A stretch of 64,000 bases of DNA. Source: Stutzerimonas stutzeri (GTDB lineage: Bacteria; Pseudomonadota; Gammaproteobacteria; Pseudomonadales; Pseudomonadaceae). Both the position numbers and the translations under genes were made by a program. Shown piece by piece: positions 45,429-54,277 of this stretch. Numbering within the stretch: the stretch's first letter is position 1; each line of letters begins with the position of its first letter. The notes below the pieces were generated by a model. The model saw only the letters and a list, made by a program, of their open reading frames with translations, was not told the origin of the DNA and searched no databases. Where the stretch lies: positions 124,001 through 188,000 of the forward strand of contig DDVX01000007.1 of the NCBI GenBank assembly GCA_002345575.1. Direction: 5' to 3'.

Positions 45429-46325
45429 TCACTCGGTCTGATACAGCCCCGGCAGCTCGTAGCGCAGGCCATAGCTGGCATAGATGCGCTCCAGGCTGCC
45501 ATCGGCAAGCATTTCTTCCAGCACACCTTCGATGGCATAGGCCAGCTGGCGGTTGGATTCGTGCACGGCCATGCCCAGATCCCAGACCTGCCGCCCCATG
45601 TTGGGGTAGGCGTTGTCGGCCAGGCGCAGGTTGCTGTCGTTGGCTTGGCTCAGCAGCCAGTCGATTTCGCCACGCATGCCCATGGTTGCATCCACTTCGC
45701 CGGCCTGCATCGCCGCAAAGGCCGCCTGGGTGCTCGGGTAGTGGTGAAGCATCTTCCGGATGTTGCCGTTGAGCACCGAGGACAGATAGAACGAAGGCAC
45801 GCTTTCCACCTCTACCCCGACCGGGTGGTACTGGAACACCGCGACGCTGGACACTTCCTCCAGGCGACGCTGATCGAATGCCGATTGCCAGCGCTCACGC
45901 TGATAGGGGCCGAACATCACCACCAGCTCGTTGATCAGCTCGCCCAGCTCGTTCTGCTTGTATGAAAATTCACGGTCGTAGGGCACCCGCAGCATGACAT
46001 CGGCCACGATGCCAGGTCGCAGGTAGTGCCCGCGCCAGATGAAGTTGCGCAGGTCACCATCCAACGTTTCATCCGGAGAAACCCATAGCACTTCAACCTT
46101 CAGCTCCAGTCCACTCGCCAGTTGCTGCGCAAGCTCGACATCGACTCCACGCGCCTCGCCATCAAGCATGAAGCTGTACGGCGGAAAGTTCTCGTACAGC
46201 GCGACCTTGAGCACACCCGAGTCGATGATGTCGTCGAACTCACGCACCTTCGCCACATGCGGCACCTGGGCCTGCACCGAGGCGCAAAACGCCAGCAGAC
46301 AAAGGCCCACGAGCACCCGGCGCAT
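45429..46325 (-). CDS. PQQ dehydrogenase-associated periplasmic binding protein (SBP_bac_3 type)
   Basis: This 298-residue secreted protein has a signal ending FCASVQAQ, and the amino-acid-binding fold begins DIIDSGVLKVALYENFPPYSF. Members of this type (MoxJ-like) sit beside quinoprotein dehydrogenase and cytochrome genes and have no transporter. They are thought to help dehydrogenase maturation or electron transfer. ATG 46325 lies 5 bases after the exaB stop; a GTG overlapping that stop is an alternative start. It is probably co-transcribed with exaB. Confidence 0.82.
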   Translation of the reverse strand: MRRVLVGLCLLAFCASVQAQVPHVAKVREFDDIIDSGVLKVALYENFPPYSFMLDGEARGVDVELAQQLASGLELKVEVLWVSPDETLDGDLRNFIWRGHYLRPGIVADVMLRVPYDREFSYKQNELGELINELVVMFGPYQRERWQSAFDQRRLEEVSSVAVFQYHPVGVEVESVPSFYLSSVLNGNIRKMLHHYPSTQAAFAAMQAGEVDATMGMRGEIDWLLSQANDSNLRLADNAYPNMGRQVWDLGMAVHESNRQLAYAIEGVLEEMLADGSLERIYASYGLRYELPGLYQTE

Positions 46326-46330
46326 AGTGA

Positions 46331-46768
46331 TCACTGCTTGGCGGCCTCACTTTCGATATAGGTACGGATTGCCCAGAGGGCTTCCTGGCTGAGGTAGTCG
46401 GCCATGCGTGGCATGTACACCGCGCCGTCGCGCACCGCGCCATTGATCACACGCTCCTTGTACCAATCGTCGCCGTCGATATTGGCCTCCAACTCACGCA
46501 GATCAGGCGCGATGCCACCGGAAATAGCTTCCAGGCCATGGCAGCGGGCGCAGTTCTGGTTGTAAGCCGAAGAACCGATCTGGACGGCCCTGTCATGAAA
46601 CTCGCTCGGTTCGCGGTAGGGGTTTTCATCCAGCCATTCTTCGCCTAGCGAAGCGAGTCCCTTGGTTTCGACTTTCTGTGGCGTTACGTCGCCGTGTGCC
46701 ATCGCAAAGCCGGCGGCGCCGAGCAGGCCAGCAGCAAATAAAGCACGCAATAGGTTTTTATTGTTCAT
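46331..46768 (-). CDS. exaB: Cytochrome c550, electron acceptor of ethanol dehydrogenase
   Basis: This 145-residue periplasmic cytochrome takes electrons from ExaA. Signal peptide ends near GFAMAHG, the heme-binding CARCH is at residues 73-77, and a candidate axial Met lies in YMPRMADYL. ATG 46768 is chosen because it directly precedes the signal peptide; the much longer frame reaching 47167 runs back through the exaA promoter and is rejected. It diverges from exaA and leads into the binding-protein gene. Confidence 0.92.
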   Translation of the reverse strand: MNNKNLLRALFAAGLLGAAGFAMAHGDVTPQKVETKGLASLGEEWLDENPYREPSEFHDRAVQIGSSAYNQNCARCHGLEAISGGIAPDLRELEANIDGDDWYKERVINGAVRDGAVYMPRMADYLSQEALWAIRTYIESEAAKQ

Positions 46769-47103
46769 GACTACCACCGTTAAGTTCTGAAACCTGAGCA
46801 AGGCGACTCCTACCTCGGAGCGCATGGCAGTCATCTTGGCGATGCGGCAGAGGCGGCAGAATCCTGCTTTGGTTGCCAGCATCTCCTTCCTTGGTAGTAG
46901 GGCATTGGGCCGCCAGACACGCCCCGCGGTAGCAAGGCGAAAACACAGATCGTTTGGGAAGTTTTCCCTGAATTGGCGGGAGCTTTTCCGTATCGAGTAG
47001 AGGGCGGCGCTCCAATAATCGACGTGCCTGGCCATTGGCTCGCAACGAACACCGACGTTCATGCGACAAGGCCTCGTTCGTACCGACCAAGGGAATCGCA
47101 ACC
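46769..47103. other. exaB-exaA divergent control region
   Basis: This 335-bp gap between two divergent starts must hold both promoters. The only clear signal is the CCTTGGTAGTAGG site near 46889-46902; CTTTGGT also occurs at 46867-46873. I see no terminator or small gene. Confidence 0.5.
46889..46902 (-). promoter_or_regulatory. TACY-WW-GGTA-like motif, copy 1 (exaB-exaA gap)
   Basis: On the minus strand the site reads CCTACTACCAAGG. It lies about 200 bases before exaA and 120 before exaB. The core TACC-AA-GG matches copies at 52443 and 56861. Confidence 0.5.
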
Positions 47104-48975
47104 ATGACAACAAGATCGCACCCCGGCAGCAAACGCCCTCTCGCCCTCGCTGTACACTGCCTGGCACTGGCTGGCGGCCTCGCTTTGAGCGGCCTCGTCC
47201 AGGCCAAGAACGTCACCTGGGAAGACATCGCCAACGACCATTTTTCCACTGAAAACGTCCTGCAATACGGGCTCGGCACCAACGCCCAACGCTGGAGCCC
47301 ACTGGCCCAGGTAAACGAGAACAACGTATTCAAGTTGACCCCGGCCTGGTCGTTCTCCTTCGGTGACGAAAAGCAGCGCGGCCAGGAATCCCAGGCCATC
47401 ATTCACGACGGCGTGATCTATGTGACCGGCTCCTACTCGCGTGTGTTCGCCCTGGACTCACGCACCGGCAAGCGCCTCTGGAGCTACGCCCATCGCCTGC
47501 CAGATGACATTCGCCCGTGCTGCGACGTGGTCAACCGTGGTGCAGCTATCTATGGCGACAAGATTTACATCGGCACTCTCGATGCCAGCGTGGTCGCACT
47601 GAACAAGGACACCGGCAAGGTCGTCTGGCGCAAGAAGTTCGGTGACCATGGCGCGGGCTACACCATGACCGGTGCACCGACCATCGTGAAAGATGGCAAG
47701 AGCGGCAAGGTCCTGCTGATCCATGGCAGCTCCGGTGATGAGTTCGGCATCGTCGGTAAACTCTTCGCCCGCGACCCCGACACCGGTGAGGAAGTCTGGA
47801 TGCGTCCCTTCGTCGAAGGCCACATGGGCCGCCTGAACGGCAAGGAAAGCACGCCTACCGGCGACATCAAGGCGCCCTCCTGGCCGGACGATCCCAACCA
47901 CCCCACCGGCAAGAAGGAAGCCTGGAGCCAGGGCGGCGGCGCTCCCTGGCAGAGTGCGAGCTTCGACCCGGAGACCAACACCATCATCGTCGGCGCCGGC
48001 AACCCGGCCCCCTGGAATGGCTGGGCACGCACCAGCGATGGTGGCGAGCCCAAGGATTACGACAGCCTCTACACCTCCGGCCAGGTCGGCGTCGATCCCA
48101 CCACCGGCGAAGTGAAGTGGTTCTACCAGCACACACCGAATGACGCCTGGGACTTTTCCGGCAACAACGAACTGGTGCTATTTGACTACAAGGACAAGAG
48201 CGGAAAGACCGTTAAGGCCACTGCTCACGCCGACCGCAACGGCTTCTTCTATGTGGTCGACCGCAAGGACGGCAAGCTGAAGAACGCGTTCCCCTTCGTC
48301 GACAACATCACCTGGGCCAGCCATATCGACCTTGAGACCGGTCGCCCGGTCGAGCGTGAAGGCCAGCGTCCGCCGAAGCCCGAACCTGGTGAAGCACGCG
48401 GCAAGTCGGTCGAAGTTTCGCCGCCGTTCCTCGGCGGCAAGAACTGGAACCCCATGGCCTACAGCCAGGACACCGGCCTGTTCTACGTGCCCGCCAACCA
48501 CTGGAAAGAGGATTACTGGAGCGAGGAAGTCAGCTACAAGAAAGGCAACGCCTACCTGGGCCAGGGCTTCCGCATCAAGCGCATGTACGACGATCACGTC
48601 GGCATCCTGCGCGCCATGGACCCCACCACCGGCAAGGTTGCCTGGGAGCACAAGGAGGCACTGCCACTGTGGGCTGGCGTGCTGGCGACCAAGGGCAACC
48701 TAGTGTTCACCGGTACCAGCGACGGCTACTTCAAGGCCTTCAACGCCAAGACCGGCGACGAGCTTTGGAAATTCCAGACTGGCAGCGGGATCATCTCTCC
48801 GCCGATAACCTGGAACCAGGACGGCCAGCAGTACATCGGCGTGACCGTCGGCTACGGCGGCGCGGTGCCACTGTGGGGTGGCGACATGGCTACCCTGACC
48901 AAGCCGGTCGCACAAGGCGGTTCGTTCTGGGTATTCAAACTACCGGAGTGGGATAACAAGACAGCACAGCGCTGA
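47104..48975 (+). CDS. exaA: PQQ-dependent ethanol dehydrogenase, calcium type
   Basis: This 623-residue periplasmic quinoprotein oxidises ethanol and other alcohols to aldehydes. A 34-residue signal ends GLVQA. The vicinal disulfide Cys139-Cys140 (mature 105-106) lies in DIRPCCDVV. The catalytic Asp350 (mature 316) is in NDAWDFSGNNE, at the same numbers as in P. aeruginosa ExaA. The residue two places after it is Ser, which marks the calcium-dependent type; lanthanide-dependent PedH/XoxF enzymes have Asp there. Eight-bladed propeller repeats are visible. ATG 47104 is chosen; the longer upstream frame has no signal at its start. Confidence 0.96.
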   Translation: MTTRSHPGSKRPLALAVHCLALAGGLALSGLVQAKNVTWEDIANDHFSTENVLQYGLGTNAQRWSPLAQVNENNVFKLTPAWSFSFGDEKQRGQESQAIIHDGVIYVTGSYSRVFALDSRTGKRLWSYAHRLPDDIRPCCDVVNRGAAIYGDKIYIGTLDASVVALNKDTGKVVWRKKFGDHGAGYTMTGAPTIVKDGKSGKVLLIHGSSGDEFGIVGKLFARDPDTGEEVWMRPFVEGHMGRLNGKESTPTGDIKAPSWPDDPNHPTGKKEAWSQGGGAPWQSASFDPETNTIIVGAGNPAPWNGWARTSDGGEPKDYDSLYTSGQVGVDPTTGEVKWFYQHTPNDAWDFSGNNELVLFDYKDKSGKTVKATAHADRNGFFYVVDRKDGKLKNAFPFVDNITWASHIDLETGRPVEREGQRPPKPEPGEARGKSVEVSPPFLGGKNWNPMAYSQDTGLFYVPANHWKEDYWSEEVSYKKGNAYLGQGFRIKRMYDDHVGILRAMDPTTGKVAWEHKEALPLWAGVLATKGNLVFTGTSDGYFKAFNAKTGDELWKFQTGSGIISPPITWNQDGQQYIGVTVGYGGAVPLWGGDMATLTKPVAQGGSFWVFKLPEWDNKTAQR

Positions 48976-48983
48976 GTGAAGCG

Positions 48984-49006
48984 GTAGGGCCGAAGCCTTC
49001 GCCCCC
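48984..49006. repeat. GTAGGGCCGAA-type hairpin, copy 3, after exaA
   Basis: GTAGGGCCGAAG is followed by TTCGCCCC, with one mismatch. It is 8 bases after the exaA stop and may act as a terminator without a T run. Confidence 0.5.
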
Positions 49007-49235
49007 ACCGTCAGTTGCGGGAGCTGACCGGAAATTGGCCAGAGTTGGCGCTCTCGGGTTTCCGGCAGTCCCGTTCAACTGACGCCTGCTGATGGAGCTA
49101 TCCGGTTTCTGTGAGAGCAATCCAGCTTTTTTTGGAAAGAGCTTGTCCGTGACTTTCGCGGCTGAAGCCACTACCCCAGAGACTCCCACACACCTCAATC
49201 CTTAAGCCCAAACGTTACACACCAGGGAACCTGCC

Positions 49236-49886
49236 ATGAAATCACCCAGCCTACTGTTTCCTCTCCTGCTAGTTACCAGCCTCACCGCCCATGCCGACGA
49301 CGGCCAGCCGCGAAGCGTCAACGGCTGCGTGCTGCAACCGGAAAGCCAATGCCCCAATGCCAACTTACGCGGCGCCGACCTCAGCAACATGGACCTGAGC
49401 AAAATCAACCTTGCCGGGGCCAACCTTGCCGGTGCGAACCTGCGGCATGCCAAGCTCGACCTGGCTAATCTGGAGAAGGCGAACTTCACTGGCGCCACGC
49501 TCAATCGCGCCAGCCTGCAACAGGCCAACCTGCGTCTTACGAATTTCACCAATGCCAGAATGATCGCAATCCAGGGCTGGGGGCTGTTCGGCCAGGCCGC
49601 TCAGTTCCAAGGGGCCGATTTGACAGCTGCCAACCTGGAGTTTGCCCGCATGAGCGGCGCCAAACTGCACGGAGCGAAACTGACGGGAGCGAATCTGGAA
49701 ATGACCTGGCTGAGCAAGGCCGACCTCATGGGCGCCGACCTTACCGATGCGAACCTGCAGGAAGCCAAGCTGAACGACGCCAACCTGGCCAAAGCCACCC
49801 TCACCGGCGCCCGCCGCCACTACGCGACCTTTCAAGGCACCAATATGGAGCAATGCACCGATTGCCCGCTGGATTGGGAGAAATAG
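49236..49886 (+). CDS. Secreted pentapeptide-repeat protein
   Basis: This 216-residue protein has a signal peptide (LLVTSLTAHAD) and then nearly continuous A(D/N)LXX repeats in two blocks, about residues 42-110 and 128-195 (for example ANLRGADLSNMDLS), forming a right-handed beta helix. Four Cys at the ends (NGCVLQPESQC and QCTDCP) may form caps. ATG 49236 follows AGGGA. A gene of this kind is found next to the PQQ alcohol dehydrogenase in several pseudomonads; the role is unknown. Confidence 0.85.
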   Translation: MKSPSLLFPLLLVTSLTAHADDGQPRSVNGCVLQPESQCPNANLRGADLSNMDLSKINLAGANLAGANLRHAKLDLANLEKANFTGATLNRASLQQANLRLTNFTNARMIAIQGWGLFGQAAQFQGADLTAANLEFARMSGAKLHGAKLTGANLEMTWLSKADLMGADLTDANLQEAKLNDANLAKATLTGARRHYATFQGTNMEQCTDCPLDWEK

Positions 49887-50006
49887 CGCAATTGCAGGAA
49901 ATCATGCCGAGCAGAAAGGCAAAAGCTCGCGGGCAAGTCCACCCACAAAAAGCTGAGCAACAGCACTGTCCCCGTGGGAGCGGACTTATCCGCAAGCTTT
50001 AAATCC

Positions 50007-50660
50007 TTACCCCGCAGCCCGCTCTCCCACCCGCAGCACCCCCGTATCGATTGCCAGGTGCACCAGCTCGGCCTGAGAGCTGACCTGCAGCTTGCTTTTG
50101 AGCAGGGTCAGGTAATTGGACACCGTCTTGCCACTGATACACAGGCGCTCGGCGATCACCCGCGCCGGGGTGCCTTTGGCCAGCATCACGAAGATCTCGA
50201 ACTCACGCTGGGTCATGCCTTGCAGGCGAGGATCATGTGTGTCAGTAGAGGTAGGGTTGCGTGCCAGCTGGGTCGCCAGCGGCTGTTCGATATAGGCGTA
50301 GCCGGCCAGCGTGCGGCGTACCGCGTCCACCAGCACCTGCGGTGGAGAACTCTTGGTTATGTAACCGGCCGCGCCGGCATCCAGCGCCTGGCGCACCAGG
50401 GGCAATTCATCGTGCATGCTGAAGAACAGCACCCGCAGCTGGGGCAGCCGCTGGATCAACCGGCGAGTGGTTTCCAGCCCGCTGATGCCGGGCAGCCCGA
50501 CATCCATAATCACCAAACTGGGAATCTCCTCCTGAACCTTCGCCAGGGCCTCCTCACCATCACAGGCTTCGACCACCTGGGCTTCCGGCAGCAACGCACG
50601 TAGAAGTGCCGCATAGCCCTGGCGGACCACAGCATGATCGTCAACCAACAGTATCTTCAT
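50007..50660 (-). CDS. LuxR-family response regulator
   Basis: This 217-residue protein has a receiver domain with phospho-Asp in VIMDVGLPGISG and a conserved Lys in YITKSSP. A LuxR-type helix-turn-helix at about residues 150-210 has LTQREFEIF-like and CISGKTVSNYLTLLKSKL sequence. It is encoded with the sensor kinase, 20-bp overlap. By place it corresponds to the PedR2-type regulators of alcohol dehydrogenase genes; target genes here are inferred. ATG 50660. Confidence 0.87.
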   Translation of the reverse strand: MKILLVDDHAVVRQGYAALLRALLPEAQVVEACDGEEALAKVQEEIPSLVIMDVGLPGISGLETTRRLIQRLPQLRVLFFSMHDELPLVRQALDAGAAGYITKSSPPQVLVDAVRRTLAGYAYIEQPLATQLARNPTSTDTHDPRLQGMTQREFEIFVMLAKGTPARVIAERLCISGKTVSNYLTLLKSKLQVSSQAELVHLAIDTGVLRVGERAAG

Positions 50661-51918
50661 AGGCCATGGCCTCCGTCAGGGGAATATCCAGCAGGACTGC
50701 CCAGCCGTCACCGGAGCGGCTGGCGAGGATCAGATGACCACCCAGACAACGTGCTCTTTCGCGCATCGAGCGCAGACCGATACCCAGCGGGCGCCCCTCA
50801 CCTGCCCCACAGCCGTTGTCACGAACCAGCAAGCGCAAGCGCTCACCACGCAGACGTAAGCGGATGTGAACGCGGCTGGCATGGGCGTGCCGGGCGACAT
50901 TGGTCAGTGCTTCCTGCAGCAGCCGGTACAGGTGCTCCTTGATAGCCAGTGGCAGAGTCGGCAGACGAGCATCGATATGCAGGCGCAGTTCTATGCCATG
51001 CGCCTCCTGCCACTGCTCCCCCAACAGGCGGATCGCTTCCGGCAGTTCAAGGTGCTCGAGCATTACCGGGTATAGCTCGCGGGTCAGCCGACGGAATCCG
51101 TCCTGTAATTGTTCGCAGTTGTCATCCAGCCGCCGCGCAGTGCTGGCGACCAGCTTTGGCTGATCTTTGACGGCCTGCAGCAGGCAGGCCTGAGCGCGGA
51201 TGCCGGCCAGGTACTGCCCCAGATCGTCGTGCAGCGCCTGGGCCAACTGGGTTCGCTCACGCTCCTGCAAGGCAAGCAGCGAATGCGTCAGCTCATCGTT
51301 TTCACGGCGGGCGCTCTGTAGAGAAGTCACCATGCGATTGAAATGCCCGGCCAGCTGACGCGCTTCGGCCAGCGTGTGGCTACCCAGACGGGTTTCGAGC
51401 CGACCTAGGGAAACCTGTTCCAGAGCGGCGAGTAGCTCATCCAGCAGCGCCAGCGCCGGTCGCAGCGCCCAGCGGATCGCCAGCAAACTTAGCAGCAGCG
51501 CAATGCCGAACAGCGCCAGCAGCCGCAGCAGCGAATCCCAGACCTCTTCGATTTCGTCAGCCGGATCGACGCTCAGCTGCAGGCGCTTGCCATCCGGCAG
51601 CGGCAGGATTACCGGCTCGGTGATTTCGGCCGGATATATCTGGTGATCGAGCCAGGAACGCCCATTCAGCGGCTCCGGCAGCTGCCCAGGTTCCAGCCGG
51701 CGCACGCGAATATGCCGTAGATTGTCGGTGAGCTCCGCCTGTAGCGCAGCAGAGTCGCGCTCGGCCACTTCGCTAAGGTAAGTGACCATCGCTTGCGCGG
51801 CACTCAGCTCGCGGCCCACGTCATGGCTGGCCTGGCGCAGCAGCACCAACAGGCAGACCGTTGCGATCAGGCCGAAAAACAGCGAAACCAGCCAATAGAT
51901 GCGCCCGAGTGCAGACAT
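50641..51918 (-). CDS. Membrane sensor histidine kinase (PedS2-like position)
   Basis: This 425-residue kinase has two membrane segments (about residues 5-27 and 131-150) around a periplasmic domain of about 100 residues, then HAMP (151-205), HisKA_3 with His230 in LAQALHDDLGQYLAGIR, and an ATPase domain (LLQEALTNVARHAHASR, VRDNGCG, GIGLRSMRERA). It is co-transcribed with the cupredoxin-like gene upstream and the response regulator downstream. The periplasmic domain may sense an alcohol or a metal; nothing in the sequence fixes this. Confidence 0.87.
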   Translation of the reverse strand: MSALGRIYWLVSLFFGLIATVCLLVLLRQASHDVGRELSAAQAMVTYLSEVAERDSAALQAELTDNLRHIRVRRLEPGQLPEPLNGRSWLDHQIYPAEITEPVILPLPDGKRLQLSVDPADEIEEVWDSLLRLLALFGIALLLSLLAIRWALRPALALLDELLAALEQVSLGRLETRLGSHTLAEARQLAGHFNRMVTSLQSARRENDELTHSLLALQERERTQLAQALHDDLGQYLAGIRAQACLLQAVKDQPKLVASTARRLDDNCEQLQDGFRRLTRELYPVMLEHLELPEAIRLLGEQWQEAHGIELRLHIDARLPTLPLAIKEHLYRLLQEALTNVARHAHASRVHIRLRLRGERLRLLVRDNGCGAGEGRPLGIGLRSMRERARCLGGHLILASRSGDGWAVLLDIPLTEAMAYEDTVG

Positions 51919-51942
51919 AAGGCTTGTCCAGACTGAAGGAAA

Positions 51943-52380
51943 TTACTTGACGATAAATTCGCCTTCCATGCCCTTGTTCTGCAGGCCCTTGCAATAGAAC
52001 GGGAAGTTGCCGGGCTTGACGGGCAGGAAGAAGACTTCAGCTTCACCGGCGTCCTCAAATTCCAGCTCCAGCAGCGTCACCGCCTTGATCTCGATGCCGC
52101 CAGCCTCGACCTTGCGCAAGAAGATCGACTGGGCGAATTCGGGTGCCTGGAAAGCACACTCCTTCTGGCCGTCGGAGCTGATCTTGAGTTGATAGGCAAC
52201 ACCCGTCTCCAGCTCGTACTGCTTCTGGGAGACCGCGTAGTCACTTTCTTCGGAACCGAAGGCGAGATCCGGCAGCGACTTCGTACGCAACGTCAGATCA
52301 CCCGCCGCATGACTCTGGTCGAAGCCGATCAGGCTGCCGATGAAGAGAATGTTGAGCAGAAAGGGCTTGGCAACGCGCAT
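51943..52380 (-). CDS. Secreted cupredoxin-like protein
   Basis: This 145-residue protein has a signal peptide ending DQSHAAGD. The C-terminal motif FPFYCKGLQNKGMEGEF resembles the copper loop of cupredoxins, with Cys and Met present, but the His expected between them is not there (K-G-L-Q instead). It may bind copper through other residues or not at all. It heads an operon with the sensor kinase (25-bp gap), which suggests a link to that signal. Confidence 0.65.
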   Translation of the reverse strand: MRVAKPFLLNILFIGSLIGFDQSHAAGDLTLRTKSLPDLAFGSEESDYAVSQKQYELETGVAYQLKISSDGQKECAFQAPEFAQSIFLRKVEAGGIEIKAVTLLELEFEDAGEAEVFFLPVKPGNFPFYCKGLQNKGMEGEFIVK

Positions 52381-52442
52381 GAGGCTGATCTCTTTGTTGT
52401 TATTGACGTGCCTATCCTATGGGCACGGGCCGGCCCTCCCTT

Positions 52443-52456
52443 TACTACCTTGGTAC
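52443..52456 (+). promoter_or_regulatory. TACY-WW-GGTA motif, copy 2
   Basis: TACTACCTTGGTAC contains TACC-TT-GGTA, a perfect 4-bp inverted repeat. It lies in the 154-bp gap between the divergent cupredoxin-like and binding-protein genes, so it can serve both operons. Confidence 0.55.
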
Positions 52457-52534
52457 ACAGAGACTGGTACTTTCTGCATATTCCCCCGCCTCGACAGGGT
52501 TCCTATGCTGGCTGCAACGCCACAGGAGCTCCCC

Positions 52535-53722
52535 ATGCGCCATTTCCTTCAACATGCCAGCTGCCTGATTGCCATCGCCTGCTGTGCCCCGCTGGCCCAC
52601 GCCGCGCCGGCCAAGGAACTGTCCGTGCAGATCGGCTATCTGGGTTATCGCCCCGACCCCGGCCCCTTGCTCTCCAACGTGATCCCCGAGCCGGCTGATG
52701 CAGGACAACGCGGGGCTGAGCTGGCCATTGCCGACAGCAACACCACCGGGCGTTTTCTAAAGCACAGCTACCAGCTACAACTCCACAACAGCGACAGCCC
52801 CGAGCAACTGCTCGAAGCAGCACGCAAGCTGCACGCCGATGGCCTGCGCCTGTTCGTGGTCAATGCACCGGCCGATTCGTTGCAAGAGCTTGCCCAGACA
52901 CTACCTGACAGCCTGCTGATCAACGCCGGCAGCGCCGCTGACGAGCTGCGAACCGAGCGTTGCCTGCCTAACGTGCTGCATACCCTGCCCAGCCGCAGCA
53001 TGCTCGCCGATGCTCTGGGCCAGTTCCTGTCCGTGCGCCGCTGGAACCGCTGGCTGCTGATCACCGGCCCAACTGCCGAGGATCAGGCCTACGCCGGGGC
53101 CTTGCGGCGCGCCGCCAAGCGCTTCGGGCACAAGATCGTCGAAGAAAAGGCCTGGAGCTTCGACAACGACCAGCGCCGCAGCGCCCAGGCAGAAATGCCG
53201 CTGTTTACTCAAGCCCGCGAGTATGACGTGGTAGTGGTAGCCGACGAGCGCGGCGACTTCGGCGAATACGTGCCCTACCACACCTGGCTGCCGCGCCCTG
53301 TGGTCGGCACCCAGGGCCTGACACCCACCGGCTGGCACAAAACGGTTGAAACCTATGGTGCCGCGCAACTGCAAAAACGCTTCGAGGTACATGCCAATCG
53401 TTGGATGAACGACCGCGACTTCGCCGCCTGGATGGGGGTACGCAGCCTGGCCGCAGCGGTAACCAAACTCGGCGAAACCGACCCCAAGGCGATCCGCACC
53501 CTGTCCCTTAGCGAGGAGTTGCCTCTCGATGGGTTCAAAGGCCGCAAGCTGACCTTCCGTCCCTGGAATGGACAGCTGCGCCAGCCGATCCCGCTGGTGC
53601 ATCCGCGCGGGCTGGTTTCCAACTCGCCGCAGGATGGCTTTCTGCATCCTTCAAGCGAACTCGACACCCTGGGCTTCGATGCACCGGAAAGCAGCTGCCG
53701 GCTGAACGAGGTTGAAACATGA
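52535..53722 (+). CDS. PQQ-catabolism-associated ABC substrate-binding protein
   Basis: This 395-residue periplasmic binding protein of the branched-chain amino-acid type has a signal ending PLAHAAP, followed by LSVQIGYLGYRPDP. It fits the family found next to PQQ-dependent alcohol dehydrogenases (named TIGR03863-like from memory). ATG 52535 is chosen because AGGAG lies 7 bases upstream and a signal peptide follows; the longer frame to 52340 crosses the divergent promoter. It overlaps the Sel1 gene by 4 bp. Confidence 0.85.
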   Translation: MRHFLQHASCLIAIACCAPLAHAAPAKELSVQIGYLGYRPDPGPLLSNVIPEPADAGQRGAELAIADSNTTGRFLKHSYQLQLHNSDSPEQLLEAARKLHADGLRLFVVNAPADSLQELAQTLPDSLLINAGSAADELRTERCLPNVLHTLPSRSMLADALGQFLSVRRWNRWLLITGPTAEDQAYAGALRRAAKRFGHKIVEEKAWSFDNDQRRSAQAEMPLFTQAREYDVVVVADERGDFGEYVPYHTWLPRPVVGTQGLTPTGWHKTVETYGAAQLQKRFEVHANRWMNDRDFAAWMGVRSLAAAVTKLGETDPKAIRTLSLSEELPLDGFKGRKLTFRPWNGQLRQPIPLVHPRGLVSNSPQDGFLHPSSELDTLGFDAPESSCRLNEVET

Positions 53723-54222
53723 AGCGTAAGACACGCGCTGCCCTGCTGAGCCTGGCCATGCTGAGCAGCACGCATACCAATGCTACTGATGAAATGGGTT
53801 ACGAGGCTTATGTAGACAGCCCCAAGCGCATCAAATGCATGTACGGCTACGTCACCGCCAAGACCGGCAATTTCTCAGCAGCCAAAGCCATCTTCGAAGA
53901 CTGCGTGGCGCGCTGGAACGACGTGTATTCGCTGATCTGGCTGGCCCAGATGTACGAGAACGGCAGCGGCGTCGAGCCTGATCTGGCAAAGGCTGCCGCG
54001 CTACTCAAGCAAGGCGCCGAACAGGCGGATGACATCAGCTACGTTGGTCTCGCTCGCTACCACTGGGGCGTTGCCCTGGCCGAAGGCCGTGGCGTGCAAG
54101 CCGATCCGCAGCAAGCCCGCAAATGGCTGAATCGTGCTGCCGCCGATGGCCAGAGTGAAGCTACCGAATACCTGCAACAGATGGACGCGACGAGCCAGAC
54201 CGAGTCAGCCCCCAAGCCCTGA
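53719..54222 (+). CDS. Sel1-repeat secreted protein
   Basis: This 167-residue protein has an N-terminal signal (SLAMLSSTHTNAT) and two Sel1/TPR-like repeats (LIWLAQMYENGSGVEPDLAKAA-type and GVALAEGRGVQADPQQARKWL-type). Sel1 repeats usually bind other proteins. It overlaps the binding-protein stop by 4 bp (ATGA) and is followed by the propeller gene after 55 bp, so it belongs to the same operon. The role is unknown. Confidence 0.8.
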   Translation: MKRKTRAALLSLAMLSSTHTNATDEMGYEAYVDSPKRIKCMYGYVTAKTGNFSAAKAIFEDCVARWNDVYSLIWLAQMYENGSGVEPDLAKAAALLKQGAEQADDISYVGLARYHWGVALAEGRGVQADPQQARKWLNRAAADGQSEATEYLQQMDATSQTESAPKP

Positions 54223-54277
54223 GCCGTCACTGCTGAACGGCTGCCAATAGACGATAACGACAAAAGAGAGTCCGACA

